The notes under the pieces were generated by a model. The model did no database searches, was not told the origin of the DNA, and saw nothing but the letters and a program-made list of their open reading frames with translations. Position numbers and translations under genes: made by a program. From Cyanobacteria bacterium GSL.Bin1 (GTDB lineage: Bacteria; Cyanobacteriota; Cyanobacteriia; Cyanobacteriales; Rubidibacteraceae): a stretch of DNA of 36,499 nt. Every line of letters begins with the position of its first letter. Positions within the stretch are counted from its first letter, which is position 1. Below, piece by piece: positions 23,737 through 34,608 of the stretch. Location: assembly GCA_009909085.1 (NCBI GenBank), contig JAAANX010000051.1, positions 1 to 36,499 on the forward strand. Reading direction: 5' to 3'.

Positions 23737-24651
23737 ATGGTGCAAGACTACCAACACCCCTCAACCTGGGAAGCAATTATAAGGCTTTTGCGTTGGGATA
23801 AACCAACGGGACGATTAATTTTAATGGTTCCGGCTTTATGGGCAGTGTTTCTCGCTGCAAAGGGATTACCGCCCTTGCCCTTAGTGACAATTATCATTTT
23901 AGGTAGTTTAACCACTTCGGCTGCCGGTTGTGTGGTTAATGACCTCTGGGATCGCAATCTGGATCCGCAAGTGGAACGAACCCGTACGCGTCCTCTTGCT
24001 TCTCGGGAATTATCGATCAAAGTCGGTATTATCGTTGCGATTGCTGCTTTTGCTTGTGCGGCAGGACTAGCGTTTTATCTGAATCAGGTGAGCTTTTTCT
24101 TATCCATCCTTGCTGTTCCCGTCATTATCTGCTACCCGCTTGCAAAGCGCGTTTTTCCAGTTCCCCAACTTGTGCTTTCTATTGCATGGGGCTTTGCCGT
24201 TTTAATTAGTTGGACAGCCATTACCTGTGATGGTTACTCAGAAGTACCGTGGAATTTTACCGCTTGTATCGGACAAGACACCTGGTTACTCTGGGGCGCA
24301 ACCGTTTTATGGACGTTGGGGTTTGATACGGTTTACGCAATGGCCGATCGCGAAGATGATCGCAAAATTGGTATTCGTTCTAGTGCCTTGTTTTTTGGGA
24401 AATATGCCCCAGAAGCGGTGGGACTCTTTTTCTTAGGGACCGCAGGCGCTTTGGCTGCTCTCGCCTTGACTCGTGACCTCCAAATCACCTTTTGGCTGGC
24501 TTGGATAATTGCCGTTTGCGGTTGGTCTTGGCAATACTATCAATTACGTCAACCTCAACTTCCAGCTACCTTGTACAGCACCATTTTCCGCCAGAATGTC
24601 GGGTTGGGCTTTATTTTATTAGCGGGGATGATTAGTGGGTCGTTGCTATAA
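23737..24651 (+). CDS. ubiA: 4-hydroxybenzoate polyprenyltransferase (UbiA family)
   Basis: A 304-residue integral membrane enzyme with about eight to nine helices. The two Mg-diphosphate-binding motifs are present: NDLWDRNLDPQVERTRTRPL (68-87) and DTVYAMADREDDRKIG (about 196-211). Of the cyanobacterial UbiA-family branches (plastoquinone, chlorophyll, heme O, tocopherol), sequence and length fit the 4-hydroxybenzoate type used in plastoquinone-9 synthesis, which adds a solanesyl chain to 4-hydroxybenzoate. That assignment rests on family resemblance. It sits in the membrane and is convergent with hemL. Confidence 0.85.
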   Translation: MVQDYQHPSTWEAIIRLLRWDKPTGRLILMVPALWAVFLAAKGLPPLPLVTIIILGSLTTSAAGCVVNDLWDRNLDPQVERTRTRPLASRELSIKVGIIVAIAAFACAAGLAFYLNQVSFFLSILAVPVIICYPLAKRVFPVPQLVLSIAWGFAVLISWTAITCDGYSEVPWNFTACIGQDTWLLWGATVLWTLGFDTVYAMADREDDRKIGIRSSALFFGKYAPEAVGLFFLGTAGALAALALTRDLQITFWLAWIIAVCGWSWQYYQLRQPQLPATLYSTIFRQNVGLGFILLAGMISGSLL

Positions 24652-24714
24652 CCGTGACCCGTTAGCAAGTTACCAACTTTTTCTGATTTCCTTCTCTTCC
24701 TCTCAACAAACAAT

Positions 24715-24743
24715 TCGGGGGCAGACCATCAATCTACCCCCGA
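24715..24743 (-). terminator. Terminator-like hairpin after hemL
   Basis: TCGGGGG (24715-24721) pairs exactly with CCCCCGA (24737-24743), with a 15-base loop, 6 bp past the hemL stop codon. On the minus strand it is followed by AATTGTTTGTTG, a T/G-rich stretch. It would end hemL transcription and also separate it from convergent ubiA. Confidence 0.55.
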
Positions 24744-24749
24744 CTCGGC

Positions 24750-26051
24750 TTATAGAGAAGCCATAACTTCATCCGCAGCTTTTAAAGTTTGATTGATATC
24801 TTCATCTGTGTGAGCCAGGGAAGTAAACCCAGCTTCAAACTGGGAAGGCGCTAAATAAATACCACGCTCTAACATACCCCGATGATAACGACTGAATTTG
24901 TCTAAATCAGAGGTTTTAGCATCTTCAAAGCTGTGGACCTCGCGCTCAGTAAAGAAAACCCCAAACATAGCACTAATTTGACCAATATGAGTCGCATGAC
25001 CCTGTTTTTTGGCAATGTCTTTTAAACCATCAGTGAGCTTTTTCGTCATCTGATCGAGCTGCTCATAAACCCCAGGACGTTGCAAGAGTTCTAAGGTTTT
25101 AATGCCAGCTGTCATCGCAAGGGGATTTCCGGATAAGGTTCCCGCTTGATACATGGGACCTGCTGGTGCGACTACTTCCATAATCTCTTTGCGTCCACCG
25201 TAAGCACCAACGGGTAATCCGCCCCCGATAATTTTACCGAGAGTAGTGAGGTCAGGGGTAACGCCAAATTTTTCTTGTGCGCCACCATAACTGATCCGGA
25301 ACCCGGTCATCACTTCATCAAATACCAGGAGTGCGCCGTTATCAGAGGTGAGTTCCCGTAACCCTTCTAGAAAGCCAGCATCAGGGGCAACAAAGCCAGA
25401 ATTGCCAACAACCGGCTCTAAAATCACTCCCGCAATTTCTCCAGGGTTGTCCGCAAAGAGTTTTTTCACGGCTTCGAGGTCATTGTAGGGGGCGGCTAGG
25501 GTATTGCTAGTAGCCGCTTTCGGAACCCCAGGAGAATCGGGTAACCCCAAAGTCGCTACACCAGAACCGGCTTGAACCAAAAACATATCGCCGCTACCGT
25601 GATAGCACCCTTGGAATTTAATGACTTTATCCCGTCCGGTATAGGCTCGCATCAGGCGCAACGTTGCCATACAGGCTTCAGTTCCGGAGTTAACAAAACG
25701 CACCATTTCAATGCTCGGAACCGCGTTAATCACCATCTCAGCCAATACATTTTCTTGGACACAAGGTGCCCCAAAACTGGTTCCTTTATCGAGGGTTTCG
25801 TGGAGAGCTTTAATCACTTCTGGGTGAGCGTGACCGCAAATCGCCGGTCCCCAAGTGCCAACATAATCAATGTATTCGTTACCGTCCACATCCCAAGCCC
25901 GAGACCCTTTAACTTTATCGAAAACGATGGGTTGTCCGCCGACCGAACTAAAGGCCCGAACCGGCGAACTAACGCCACCGGGCATCAGTTGCTTAGCAGT
26001 GCTAAAGATTTCTTCTGATTGTGTCGTATTAAAAGCTGTTGTTGAGGTCAA
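24750..26051 (-). CDS. hemL: Glutamate-1-semialdehyde 2,1-aminomutase
   Basis: A 433-residue PLP enzyme making 5-aminolevulinate from glutamate-1-semialdehyde, the C5 route to heme and chlorophyll. Family sequence is complete: [19 protein letters not shown], then [46 protein letters not shown] and [18 protein letters not shown] with the PLP lysine. I place the start at TTG 26051, because AAGGAG precedes it by 7 bases and the protein then begins [16 protein letters not shown] as in relatives; a frame to 26129 adds 26 unrelated residues. It is divergent from chlH across a 412-bp shared regulatory region with an HLR1 site. A hairpin terminator follows. Confidence 0.96.
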   Translation of the reverse strand: MTSTTAFNTTQSEEIFSTAKQLMPGGVSSPVRAFSSVGGQPIVFDKVKGSRAWDVDGNEYIDYVGTWGPAICGHAHPEVIKALHETLDKGTSFGAPCVQENVLAEMVINAVPSIEMVRFVNSGTEACMATLRLMRAYTGRDKVIKFQGCYHGSGDMFLVQAGSGVATLGLPDSPGVPKAATSNTLAAPYNDLEAVKKLFADNPGEIAGVILEPVVGNSGFVAPDAGFLEGLRELTSDNGALLVFDEVMTGFRISYGGAQEKFGVTPDLTTLGKIIGGGLPVGAYGGRKEIMEVVAPAGPMYQAGTLSGNPLAMTAGIKTLELLQRPGVYEQLDQMTKKLTDGLKDIAKKQGHATHIGQISAMFGVFFTEREVHSFEDAKTSDLDKFSRYHRGMLERGIYLAPSQFEAGFTSLAHTDEDINQTLKAADEVMASL

Positions 26052-26463
26052 GAGATTACTCCTTATCTTATAGCCGAATTTAATGATCACCCTCTCTTTT
26101 AGAGGGATGAAATTACTATTTTCTCCCACTTTGACAAAGTTAGTGGCAGATTAACCAAATTTGATCTTAATTAAGCAGCATCGGAGATGTCTCGAGAATA
26201 AAGAAAATTTAATCCTGAGGAATTGAATTTATTTTACAAAAGTTTACAAATTTAAAGTTATTGCTCTCTTATATGTCAAGAAATATTACAAAATGTCTCT
26301 TGTTTTTTGTCAAATTATGTCGAATTGAGGGGAATTCCTGTGCTGAGTGGCAATTTTTTGATACAAAACACAAGTGGGTACTGCAATTGGAAGGGCTAAT
26401 CCCGAATTGCAAACCTTGAATTCAGTCCGAAGAAGTCATTGCTCATTGAAGGAGAAAGTGTGA
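26052..26463. other. 412-bp divergent regulatory region between hemL and chlH
   Basis: Two tetrapyrrole genes start here in opposite directions. The region carries the hemL ribosome binding site AAGGAG at its left edge, a perfect HLR1 box (26233-26250), AAGAAATATTACAA at 26278-26291 (also upstream of guaA), the palindrome GGAATTCC, and GAAGGAGA just before chlH. The chlH leader could be up to about 200 bases long. No coding frame looks real. Confidence 0.6.
26233..26250 (+). promoter_or_regulatory. HLR1 box (RpaB binding motif) at the hemL-chlH divergent region
   Basis: TTTACAAA-AG-TTTACAAA is two identical octamers with a 2-bp spacer, an exact fit to the HLR1 consensus (G/T)TTACA(T/A)(T/A)-NN-(G/T)TTACA(T/A)(T/A) bound by the response regulator RpaB. 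RpaB controls photosystem I and high-light genes in cyanobacteria. It is 214 bp upstream of the chlH start and 182 bp upstream of the hemL start, so it could act on either or both. Activation or repression depends on position relative to the promoter, which I cannot see. Confidence 0.65.
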
Positions 26464-29400
26464 ATGTTCACTAACGTCAAGTCCACCATTCGCCACATTG
26501 AACCGGATACGATTGGGGATCGTTCTTTGGTTAAGGTGGTCTATGTCGTGCTTGAGCCTCAATACCAGAGCGCCCTCTCAGCATCAGTCCGCTCGATTAA
26601 TGCTAATAATCCCAATGTCGCGATCGAGATTAGCGGTTATTTAATCGAAGAACTTCGTGATCCAGAAAATTACGAAGCGTTCAAGAGTGATGTGGCTCAA
26701 GCCAACTTGTTTATTGGTTCATTAATTTTTATTGAAGATTTAGCAGATAAAGTGGTTGCGGCGGTGGAACCGCATCGCGAAAACTTAGATGCTGCGATTG
26801 TATTTCCCTCCATGCCCCAAGTAATGCGCCTGAATAAATTGGGCAGTTTCTCGATGGCGCAACTGGGACAAAGCAAAAGCGCGATCGCGCAATTTATGCG
26901 CAAACGTAAGGAAAAGCAGGGGGCTTCGTTCCAAGATGGGATGTTAAAACTCTTGCAAACCTTACCGAAAGTTTTAAAATACCTGCCTTTAGATAAAGCC
27001 CAAGATGCCCGCAACTTTATGTTGTCCTTTCAGTATTGGTTAGGGGGGTCTCAAGATAACTTAGAGAACTTCTTACTGATGCTGACGGATAAATATGTTT
27101 TAGAAACAGAAAATAAAGACGAAGAAGTCAAATATTCTGAGCCCGTTGTTTACCCTGATATGGGAATTTGGCATCCCCTCGCCCCAAAAATGTTTGAGGA
27201 TGTCAAAGAGTATCTCAGTTGGTACAACAGCCGAACCGATATCAAAGATGACCTCAAAGATCCATTAACCCCTTGCATTGGGTTAGTTCTCCAGCGCACG
27301 CACTTGATTACCAGTGATGATGCCCATTATGTGGCTGTGGTTTCTGAATTGGAAGCCATGGGCGCAAGAGTGATTCCCATTTTTGCCGGTGGACTCGATT
27401 TCTCGAAACCCGTTGATGAATTTTTCTGGGATACAGCAGCGAAAGGGGTCGAAGCATTACCGATTGTGGATGCTGTAGTTTCCTTAACCGGATTTGCCCT
27501 GGTTGGCGGTCCTGCCCGTCAAGACCATCCCAAAGCCATTGAATCTCTAAAACGGATTAATCGCCCTTATATGGTCGCTTTACCGCTCGTTTTCCAAACC
27601 ACCGAAGAATGGGAAGAAAGTGAGTTAGGCTTGCATCCCGTACAAGTGGCGTTGCAAATTGCCATTCCTGAACTCGATGGCGGTATTGAACCGATTATTC
27701 TCTCCGGACGCGATGGGGCAACCGGTCGCGCGATCGCGCTGCAAGACCGGGTGGAAATGATTGCCCAACGCGCCATGAAATGGGCAAAATTACGCCGTAA
27801 ACCCAAACTAGACAAAAAAGTTGCCATCACCGTCTTCAGCTTCCCTCCTGACAAAGGAAACGTCGGAACAGCAGCCTATCTCGATGTCTTTGGCAGCATC
27901 TACGAAGTCTTACAAGGACTCCGTAACAACGGCTACGACGTGGGAGAATTACCTGAATCCCCGAAAGAACTCATGGAATTGGTATTGCACGATGCACAAG
28001 CCCAGTATGCCAGCCCTGAGTTAAACATTGCTTATCGGATGTCCGTTCCCGAATACGAACGACTCACCCCCTACTCCGAAAATCTCCATGAAAACTGGGG
28101 TCCACCACCAGGAGAACTCAACAGCGATGGTGAGAACCTCCTCATTTACGGGAAACACTTCGGAAACGTCTTTATTGGTGTACAACCCACCTTTGGCTAC
28201 GAAGGCGACCCGATGCGTCTCCTCTTCTCTCGTTCCGCCTCTCCTCACCACGGCTTTGCTGCGTACTACACCTACTTAGAAAAAGTTTGGGGTGCCGATG
28301 CCGTGCTACACTTCGGAACTCACGGATCTCTGGAGTTTATGCCTGGTAAACAAATGGGAATGTCTGGAGATTGCTATCCCGACAGTCTCATTGGCAGCAT
28401 TCCGAACCTCTATTACTACGCAGCGAATAACCCCAGTGAGGCAACGATCGCGAAACGCCGCAGTTACGCCGAAACCATTTCCTATCTCACACCACCAGCA
28501 GAAAATGCGGGACTCTACAAAGGACTGCAAGAACTGCAAGACTTGATCGGGTCGTATCAGAACCTGAAAGATAATGGTCGCGCGATTCAAATTGTCAATA
28601 CCATCATGGATCAAGCGCGGATTGTCAATCTGGATAAAGATGTCGATATCCCTGACAAAGATGCAAGTGAAATGAGTCCCGAAGAACGGGATACGCTGGT
28701 GGGCTTGCTGTACAAGCAGCTAATGGAAATTTCTTCTCGTCTGTTGCCCTGTGGTTTGCACGTCATTGGACAACCCCCAAGCGCAGAAGAAGCCATTGCG
28801 ACCTTAGTTAATATTGCCTCGCTCGATCGCGAAGAAGAAGAAATTCAAGGCTTACCCCGCACCATCGCCGAAAGTATCGGACGGGATCTCGATGAAATTT
28901 ACCGCAATAACGACAAAGGCGTTTTAGCTGATGTCCAACTGTTGCAAGAAATCAACAGTGCGGTTCAAGATGCTGTTGCTGCTTTGGTTCACGCCCAAGC
29001 CGATGCCAACGGACGAGTCTCGCAAGTTTCCAAACTGAACTTCTTCAACATGGGCAAAAAAGAACCTTGGGTCAAAGCCCTCCATGACCTCGGCTATACC
29101 AAAGTGGATCGCGAGAAAATGAAGCCCTTGTTTGAATATCTCGAATTCTGCTTACAACAAGTGGTTGCCGATAACGAACTCGGTGGACTCTTGCGCGGGT
29201 TAGAAGGGGAATATATCTTACCTGGACCCGGTGGTGATCCCATTCGTAATCCCAATGTTCTGCCGACGGGGAAAAATATCCACGCCCTTGATCCCCAGTC
29301 CATTCCCACCGCAGCCGCCGTTCAATCAGCAAAAGTGGTTGTTGATCGCCTCTTAGACCGTCACCGTGCAGAAAATGGGGGTGAACTCCCGGAAACCATT

Positions 29401-30456
29401 GCCTCTGTGCTTTGGGGAACCGATAACATCAAAACCTACGGCGAATCTCTCGCCCAAATTCTCTGCTTAATCGGGGTGAAACCCGTTCCCGACTCCTTGG
29501 GACGGATTAACAAACTCGAACTCATCCCCTTAGAAGAACTGGGTCGTCCCCGCATCGACGTGGTTGTCAACTGTTCCGGTGTCTTCCGTGACCTGTTCAT
29601 TAACCAAATGGCACTGTTAGACCAAGGGGTGAAAATGGCAGCAGAAGCCGACGAACCCCCAGAAATGAACTTTGTCCGTAAGCACGCCATGCAGCAGGCA
29701 GAAGAAAACGGTATTAATCTCCGTCAAGCCGCTACTCGCATCTTCTCCAATGCGTCCGGTTCTTATGCCTCGAACGTCAACTTAGCCGTTGAAAACAGTT
29801 CTTGGGAAGACGAGTCTGAGTTACGGGATATGTATCTCAATCGGAAATCCTTCGCTTTTGATGCGGATAACCCTGGCATTATGCAGGAAAACCGCAAGAT
29901 TTTTGAATCGGCACTGAAAACAGCCGATGTCACCTATCAAAACTTGGACTCTTCCGAAATCAGTCTCAGCGACGTTTCCCACTATTTTGATTCTGACCCC
30001 ACCAAAGTAGTTAGCAGTCTGCGGGAAGATGGCAAACAACCCGCAGCTTACATCGCTGATACCACCACGGCTAATGCCCAAGTCCGTAGCCTCTCCGAAA
30101 CAGTGCGCCTAGATGCGCGGACGAAAATGCTGAACCCGAAATGGTATGAGGGAATGCTGAGTCATGGTTATGAAGGCGTGCGCGAATTATCCAAGCGTCT
30201 CGTTAATACCATGGGCTGGAGTGCAACGGCTGGTGCAGTAGATAATTGGGTGTATGAAGATACCAACGAAACCTTTATCAAAGATAAGGAAATGCAGGAA
30301 CGGTTGTTAAACCTGAACCCCAATTCTTTCCGCCGGATGGTGACGACCCTGTTGGAAGCTAACGGACGGGGCTATTGGGAAACCAGCGAAGAAAACCTCG
30401 ATCGCCTGCGCGAATTATATCAGGAGGCAGAAGACCGCATCGAAGGGATTGACTAA
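26464..30456 (+). CDS. chlH: Magnesium chelatase subunit H
   Basis: A 1330-residue protein, the normal length for the porphyrin-binding, catalytic subunit of Mg chelatase, which with ChlI and ChlD inserts Mg2+ into protoporphyrin IX at the branch from heme to chlorophyll. The family sequence is intact from [19 protein letters not shown] through [53 protein letters not shown] and [16 protein letters not shown] to [28 protein letters not shown] lies 10 bases before ATG 26464. It is divergent from hemL across a shared regulatory region with an HLR1 box. No frameshift is seen. The long length, full HGSLEFMPG motif and the hemL neighbour support ChlH rather than the related CobN. Confidence 0.98.
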   Translation: MFTNVKSTIRHIEPDTIGDRSLVKVVYVVLEPQYQSALSASVRSINANNPNVAIEISGYLIEELRDPENYEAFKSDVAQANLFIGSLIFIEDLADKVVAAVEPHRENLDAAIVFPSMPQVMRLNKLGSFSMAQLGQSKSAIAQFMRKRKEKQGASFQDGMLKLLQTLPKVLKYLPLDKAQDARNFMLSFQYWLGGSQDNLENFLLMLTDKYVLETENKDEEVKYSEPVVYPDMGIWHPLAPKMFEDVKEYLSWYNSRTDIKDDLKDPLTPCIGLVLQRTHLITSDDAHYVAVVSELEAMGARVIPIFAGGLDFSKPVDEFFWDTAAKGVEALPIVDAVVSLTGFALVGGPARQDHPKAIESLKRINRPYMVALPLVFQTTEEWEESELGLHPVQVALQIAIPELDGGIEPIILSGRDGATGRAIALQDRVEMIAQRAMKWAKLRRKPKLDKKVAITVFSFPPDKGNVGTAAYLDVFGSIYEVLQGLRNNGYDVGELPESPKELMELVLHDAQAQYASPELNIAYRMSVPEYERLTPYSENLHENWGPPPGELNSDGENLLIYGKHFGNVFIGVQPTFGYEGDPMRLLFSRSASPHHGFAAYYTYLEKVWGADAVLHFGTHGSLEFMPGKQMGMSGDCYPDSLIGSIPNLYYYAANNPSEATIAKRRSYAETISYLTPPAENAGLYKGLQELQDLIGSYQNLKDNGRAIQIVNTIMDQARIVNLDKDVDIPDKDASEMSPEERDTLVGLLYKQLMEISSRLLPCGLHVIGQPPSAEEAIATLVNIASLDREEEEIQGLPRTIAESIGRDLDEIYRNNDKGVLADVQLLQEINSAVQDAVAALVHAQADANGRVSQVSKLNFFNMGKKEPWVKALHDLGYTKVDREKMKPLFEYLEFCLQQVVADNELGGLLRGLEGEYILPGPGGDPIRNPNVLPTGKNIHALDPQSIPTAAAVQSAKVVVDRLLDRHRAENGGELPETIASVLWGTDNIKTYGESLAQILCLIGVKPVPDSLGRINKLELIPLEELGRPRIDVVVNCSGVFRDLFINQMALLDQGVKMAAEADEPPEMNFVRKHAMQQAEENGINLRQAATRIFSNASGSYASNVNLAVENSSWEDESELRDMYLNRKSFAFDADNPGIMQENRKIFESALKTADVTYQNLDSSEISLSDVSHYFDSDPTKVVSSLREDGKQPAAYIADTTTANAQVRSLSETVRLDARTKMLNPKWYEGMLSHGYEGVRELSKRLVNTMGWSATAGAVDNWVYEDTNETFIKDKEMQERLLNLNPNSFRRMVTTLLEANGRGYWETSEENLDRLRELYQEAEDRIEGID

Positions 30457-30500
30457 ACGTGGGATTAATTTGATTTAATTCCTGGTAAACCGATACCGTT

Positions 30501-30530
30501 TGTAGAGACGTTCCCTGGAACGCCTCTACA
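30501..30530. repeat. Interspersed hairpin repeat after chlH
   Basis: TGTAGAG-A-CGTTCC (30501-30514) pairs with GGAACG-C-CTCTACA (30517-30530); only the A/C pair is mismatched. This is the (G)TAGAGACGTT...AACGTCTCTA palindrome that is widely dispersed in cyanobacterial intergenic DNA. It lies 45 bp past the chlH stop. It may stabilise the 3' end of the transcript; no T-run follows, so I do not call it a terminator. Confidence 0.7.
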
Positions 30531-30635
30531 TTCATTTGTGGTAAAACCAACCAACGAAATATTGGGAGTTGCCTTTGATTCCTCCGCAGGCTTTGAGCTA
30601 CCGAAGGGGGTGATTCTTGCAGCTGATGCGTCTCG

Positions 30636-30654
30636 GGGTGAGGCGCGATCACCC
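30636..30654 (-). terminator. Short hairpin after gpsA
   Basis: GGGTGA (30636-30641) pairs with TCACCC (30649-30654) around a 7-base loop, 40 bp beyond the gpsA stop codon in the convergent gap with chlH. No T-run follows on the minus strand, so terminator function is doubtful. The rest of 30457-30693 shows no gene beyond this and the 30501 repeat. Confidence 0.3.
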
Positions 30655-30693
30655 TACGGAAATTCCGCTAAGTTAGCTCGCCTGCCATAATAC

Positions 30694-31683
30694 TTAATCA
30701 TCAAAGAGATCGTCATCAAACTCTGCTTTCAGTTCTCTCGCCATCAGGGCTTGTACCGCTTGCTGAGCGGTTGATTTTCCTTTCAAGAGGCGATACACTT
30801 GTGCCGAAATCGGGACAGGGATGCCTTCCTTTCGAGCTAAACGGACAAGCACTTGTGTGGTGTTGACCCCTTCTGCTGTTCCTTCTAAGTGATCTAGGAT
30901 TTCATCCAGAGTCTTGCCTTGGGCTAGACCATACCCCACTTGATAGTTACGCGATAAGGGACTATCGCAAGTGGCAAGCAAGTCCCCTAAGCCGGATAAA
31001 CCAAAGAAGGTTTCTGTGGATGCACCAAGGGTAGTACCAATGCGGATCATTTCCGGAAGGGCGCGGGTAAGAAGGGCGGCTTTCGCGTTCGTCCCTAAAT
31101 TTAAGCCATCACAGACTCCAGCAGCGATCGCGATGACATTTTTCAGCGTTCCCCCTAATTCTGTCCCAATCGGATCCGGATTAATATAAACGCGGAATGT
31201 CTCACAAGCGAACATTTCCTGGGCTGCTGCTGCTGCTGCTTCATCTTCACTTGCCATGACAGTTGCTGCAGGAAGATTTTGCTGAATTTCTTTGGCCAAG
31301 TTGGGACCGGATAAAACGACCACAGGATGATCGGGGAACGCTTCTTGCCAGAGTTGAGAGGGGGTATGGGTGGTTTCAGGATCTAACCCTTTAGTGGCGG
31401 TGACAATGATGGCGTGTTCGGGAATGCCAATTGTTTTGACCCGATCAATAATTGAAGTAACACCTTTCATGGAAATGGCAGAGAGGATAATTTCTGCGTC
31501 TTGAATCACCGATTCTAGGCTTTCTTCACTCCGTCTTGACCATAAGCGCACATGATGATCACTGCGTTCGGCGACATCGGCTAAGGTGGATCCCCAAGCC
31601 CCAGCCCCGAGAACCGTGGTAATTTTTTGGGGCGTTTCTTCAGTTCCTGTAAAATGATTCGGTTGCGATTTTGTATTAACCAT
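30694..31683 (-). CDS. gpsA: Glycerol-3-phosphate dehydrogenase [NAD(P)+]
   Basis: A 329-residue soluble enzyme reducing dihydroxyacetone phosphate to sn-glycerol-3-phosphate for membrane lipids. The dinucleotide motif GAGAWGSTLA is at 26-35. Further family signatures are VVLSGPNLAKEI, GTELGGTLKNVIAIAAGVCDGLNLG (with the catalytic Lys of LKN), and the C-terminal SGLGDLLATCDSPLSRNYQVG. The first 20 residues are a variable cyanobacterial extension. It is divergent from the Nudix gene. An Asp-rich tail (FDDDLFDD) is visible. Confidence 0.95.
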   Translation of the reverse strand: MVNTKSQPNHFTGTEETPQKITTVLGAGAWGSTLADVAERSDHHVRLWSRRSEESLESVIQDAEIILSAISMKGVTSIIDRVKTIGIPEHAIIVTATKGLDPETTHTPSQLWQEAFPDHPVVVLSGPNLAKEIQQNLPAATVMASEDEAAAAAAQEMFACETFRVYINPDPIGTELGGTLKNVIAIAAGVCDGLNLGTNAKAALLTRALPEMIRIGTTLGASTETFFGLSGLGDLLATCDSPLSRNYQVGYGLAQGKTLDEILDHLEGTAEGVNTTQVLVRLARKEGIPVPISAQVYRLLKGKSTAQQAVQALMARELKAEFDDDLFDD

Positions 31684-31807
31684 TGGTTTAATAATTAATC
31701 ATTGATTCGTCTTAATTAATGACCGGTAAACGCCTGTTATCCTGATTATATAGTTGATGTCTCTGTGAACAACAAATAACGAATGACAAACAATAAATAA
31801 CAAAGTA

Positions 31808-32257
31808 ATGTCTTATCGTAATCCAGTCCCCACTGTTGATATTATTATTGAATTGCGCAATCGCGCTCATCGACCGATCGTCTTAATTGAGCGAAAAAAT
31901 CCCCCTTTCGGTTGGGCAATTCCCGGGGGATTTGTCGATTATGGCGAATCAGTAGAAACGGCAGCTAAACGCGAAGCCAAAGAAGAAACAGGCTTAAACA
32001 TTGAACTCATTGAACAGTTTCAAGTCTATTCCGATCCGCAGCGGGACCGCCGCAAACACACGATTAGCATTGTGTTTCTTGCCAGCGCGATCGGCACGCC
32101 ACAAGCCGATGATGATGCTAAAAATTTGGACGTTTTTTACCGGTGGGAACTGCCAGAAAACCTATGTTTTGACCACCACAAAATTCTGACAGATTACCGT
32201 CATTATCGAGATTATGGTTGGCGTCCCAACTTAATGGGTTCTTCAATGGGGGAATAA
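31808..32257 (+). CDS. Nudix hydrolase
   Basis: A 149-residue Nudix-fold pyrophosphatase. The Nudix box is complete at 41-63: [23 protein letters not shown], i.e. G-x5-E-x7-RE-x2-EE-x-G, with metal-binding Glu59/60. [12 protein letters not shown] and [26 protein letters not shown] match the small ADP-ribose-pyrophosphatase-like type, but the substrate cannot be told from sequence. The last 46 bp overlap the 3' end of the GH57 gene on the other strand, so the two transcripts are convergent and partly antisense. Confidence 0.85.
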   Translation: MSYRNPVPTVDIIIELRNRAHRPIVLIERKNPPFGWAIPGGFVDYGESVETAAKREAKEETGLNIELIEQFQVYSDPQRDRRKHTISIVFLASAIGTPQADDDAKNLDVFYRWELPENLCFDHHKILTDYRHYRDYGWRPNLMGSSMGE

Positions 32258-33831
32258 GCTTGATAGTCGATATTAGGGAAAATATTATCGATTTTTTCCA
32301 CTTTTTCTAACCAAGCGCGATCAATTGTCTCGCCAATAATTTCATCATAGAGTTTATTAAACCGTCTAAGATGTGATCGCGTTCGGCGCACGGCATAAGG
32401 CACCATGGTTCCAGTGCGCATAATAAACGCCCAATCAGAAGACTGCGCTAGCAATAACTCTCTTGCTGCTTGATTCAACGCCCGTTCTTCCCACTCATTT
32501 TGCGCTTGACGCTGACTCAATTCAATCATCCGTTCCGTTGCTTCGTGTAAATGGGGATAGATCCAAGCATTTGCTTCATTGACCCAATATTCATGGAAAC
32601 CTTTGTAGCCCCAACTCGACTGCGAGGGTTTACACACCTGTTGCACTGGTTCCAAGCGGAGATACTCCGCCAAATGCACCATCTGATAAGTTCCTTGGTC
32701 GTACCACGATTTACGAATCAAATAATCTACAAACCAAGGACCCTCATACCACCAATGACCAAATAACTCTGCATCATAGGGAGACACCACTAATGGTTGA
32801 CGCTGCATAATCCCGGCTAAATGCTCAATTTGCCGTTCCCGATTAAAGACAAAATTCCCGGCGTGTTCTGCTGCTTTTTCCCTTGCCCAGTAAGGGTCAT
32901 ACAATTTCTTTTCTCCTAACCCGGCGGTGCGGCTGGTAATTTTATGATATTTAATCCCTGTGTTTTTCCGTTGTCCATTGGGCAGGATGTAAGGTTTAAT
33001 ATACTCATATTCCGCTTCCCAGCCTAAATCTTTATAAAACTCGCGATACACGGGATCACCCGGATAACCCACTTGCGAAGACCAGACCTGCTGCGATGAT
33101 TCATGGTCGCGCCCAAATGCTCCCACTCCGGTTTCGGTATAAATGGGGGCATAGGTGCCATAGCGAGGACGCGGACTTGCATATAAAATACCATGTCCAT
33201 CCATGAGGAAATAGCGTAATCCGGCATCGGCCATGAAACGTTCTAACCCATCATAATAAGCACATTCTGGTAGCCAAATCCCTCGGGGTTGCGACCCAAA
33301 GTTTTCTGCGTAATGTTCACAAGCAATTTTAATTTGCGCTCGTATGGCTTCCGGGTACATTTTCATTAAAGGGAGATAACCATGCGTCGCCGCCGAAGTA
33401 ATAATTTCCAAGTTATTGCTATCTTGAAAGCCTTTGAACGCACTCACCAGATCGCACTGGTAATTTTCCCAAGTCCGGCGAACCCGAGCAAACTGGTTAA
33501 TGTAGTGTTGTGCTAAATATTGCAGATGTCCATTATTGACATTATTTTGCAGTTCTTTTGCCGCCAATTCCTGCAATCTTGCCAGGTGACGATCATATCG
33601 TTGTTGTAAAAAGGAATCTCGTAGCATTGACACCAAAGGGGGTGTCATACTCATGGTCAGTTTAAATTCAATGCCATCTTGTTTTAACTCCTCAAACGTT
33701 TGCAAAAGAGGAATATAGGTTTCAGTTATCGCCTCAAACAACCACTCTTCCTCTAAAACATAGTCACTTTCAGGATGACGAACAAAAGGTAGGTGAGCGT
33801 GTAAAACAAGTGCAAGGTAACCAAGAGCCAT
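32212..33831 (-). CDS. GH57 family 1,4-alpha-glucan branching enzyme-like protein
   Basis: A 539-residue glycoside hydrolase family 57 protein with a DUF1957 C-terminal part. It begins [15 protein letters not shown], the GH57 motif I. The predicted nucleophile is Glu189 in [10 protein letters not shown] and the acid/base Asp353 in [15 protein letters not shown], the positions used by the characterised archaeal GH57 branching enzyme. It would form alpha-1,6 branches in glycogen or a related glucan. This is a second, non-GH13 type, and many cyanobacteria have both. It starts at ATG 33831 and is convergent with the Nudix gene with a 46-bp overlap. Confidence 0.88.
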   Translation of the reverse strand: MALGYLALVLHAHLPFVRHPESDYVLEEEWLFEAITETYIPLLQTFEELKQDGIEFKLTMSMTPPLVSMLRDSFLQQRYDRHLARLQELAAKELQNNVNNGHLQYLAQHYINQFARVRRTWENYQCDLVSAFKGFQDSNNLEIITSAATHGYLPLMKMYPEAIRAQIKIACEHYAENFGSQPRGIWLPECAYYDGLERFMADAGLRYFLMDGHGILYASPRPRYGTYAPIYTETGVGAFGRDHESSQQVWSSQVGYPGDPVYREFYKDLGWEAEYEYIKPYILPNGQRKNTGIKYHKITSRTAGLGEKKLYDPYWAREKAAEHAGNFVFNRERQIEHLAGIMQRQPLVVSPYDAELFGHWWYEGPWFVDYLIRKSWYDQGTYQMVHLAEYLRLEPVQQVCKPSQSSWGYKGFHEYWVNEANAWIYPHLHEATERMIELSQRQAQNEWEERALNQAARELLLAQSSDWAFIMRTGTMVPYAVRRTRSHLRRFNKLYDEIIGETIDRAWLEKVEKIDNIFPNIDYQAYSPIEEPIKLGRQP

Positions 33832-33961
33832 AAATTAATGTTTCCCTAGACATACTTATCCTTTATTTTATAACTCTGATGGACAGAGATGTCTCTAGCC
33901 AGAAATTTTGAAACTAAATTGTTTTACAATCAAGTAAGGAAATAAAGTAAGAAAAATTACG

Positions 33962-34207
33962 ATGGCAACTGCAAAACTGACTACTAAAGGACAAATTACG
34001 ATTCCAAAAGTGATCCGAGACTATCTTCACATCGAAGCAGGAAGTGAAGTGGATTTTGTACTTGATGAAAAGGGTCAAGTTACTCTGATCCCGATTAATG
34101 TCCCCATTGAAACTCTTTCTGGAATTCTTCATCGCCCTGGAATAAAAGCAGCAACCATAGAAGAAATGGAACAATCCATTCAGGAGGGGGCAAGTGATTG
34201 GGATTGA
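33962..34207 (+). CDS. vapB: AbrB/MazE-type antitoxin (VapB)
   Basis: An 81-residue protein with a swapped-hairpin AbrB/SpoVT domain (1-47): KLTTKGQITIPKVIRDYLHIEAGSEVDFVLDEKGQVTLIP. These dimers bind operator DNA and their C-terminal tail blocks the toxin active site. The tail here is charged (EEMEQSIQEGASDWD). It overlaps the downstream PIN toxin gene by 14 bp, the usual VapBC coupling. The region upstream (33832-33961) holds CTAGACAT and ATGTCTCTAG, which resemble an imperfect operator. Confidence 0.88.
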   Translation: MATAKLTTKGQITIPKVIRDYLHIEAGSEVDFVLDEKGQVTLIPINVPIETLSGILHRPGIKAATIEEMEQSIQEGASDWD

Positions 34208-34583
34208 TACAAATTTACTGGTTCGTTATTTAACCAAAGATAATGAAGAGCAATGGCAAAAGGCGACTTTTATTCTCCAAAGTGGTGAAACTTGTTTTAT
34301 TGCCAATATTGTTCTGTGTGAACTGGTTTGGGTTTTAAGAGGAAAGCCTTATCAATACCCGAAACAAGACATTGTCTCAACAATAGAGTCCATACTGCAA
34401 AGCCCTGCTTTCGAGTTTGAAAACCGTCCCCTTGTCTATCAGGCTTTACGGCGAACTCAGAAAGGAAAAGCAGATTTTTCGGATTATTTAGTTGGTGCAA
34501 TTTGTCAAAAGGCAGGATGTGATAAAATTGCAACCTTTGATCGAAAGCTGAAAAGAGAGTCTAGTTTTGATCTGATGGATTAA
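34194..34583 (+). CDS. vapC: PIN-domain ribonuclease toxin (VapC)
   Basis: A 129-residue PIN-domain protein with the acidic set intact: Asp5 in IGIDTNLLVRYL, Glu43 in VLCELVWVL, Asp94/Asp97 in KADFSDYLVG and Asp116 in ATFDRKLK. It is an Mg-dependent RNase toxin of the VapC type. The start is GTG 34194, with GGAGG 4-10 bases upstream (inside vapB). Its target RNA is not known. It is a different PIN lineage from the toxin at 22951-23370, which has longer loops. The nearest downstream gene is on the other strand. Confidence 0.9.
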   Translation: MIGIDTNLLVRYLTKDNEEQWQKATFILQSGETCFIANIVLCELVWVLRGKPYQYPKQDIVSTIESILQSPAFEFENRPLVYQALRRTQKGKADFSDYLVGAICQKAGCDKIATFDRKLKRESSFDLMD

Positions 34584-34608
34584 AAGCGAATTTGACTGTG
34601 ATGAAGAT

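Noticed and set aside
25572-26018. A 148-codon frame antisense to hemL
   Set aside because: A shadow of hemL; no ribosome binding site or recognisable domain.
30359-30652. A 97-codon minus-strand frame across the chlH end
   Set aside because: It spans the chlH 3' end and the hairpin repeat; no coding signature.
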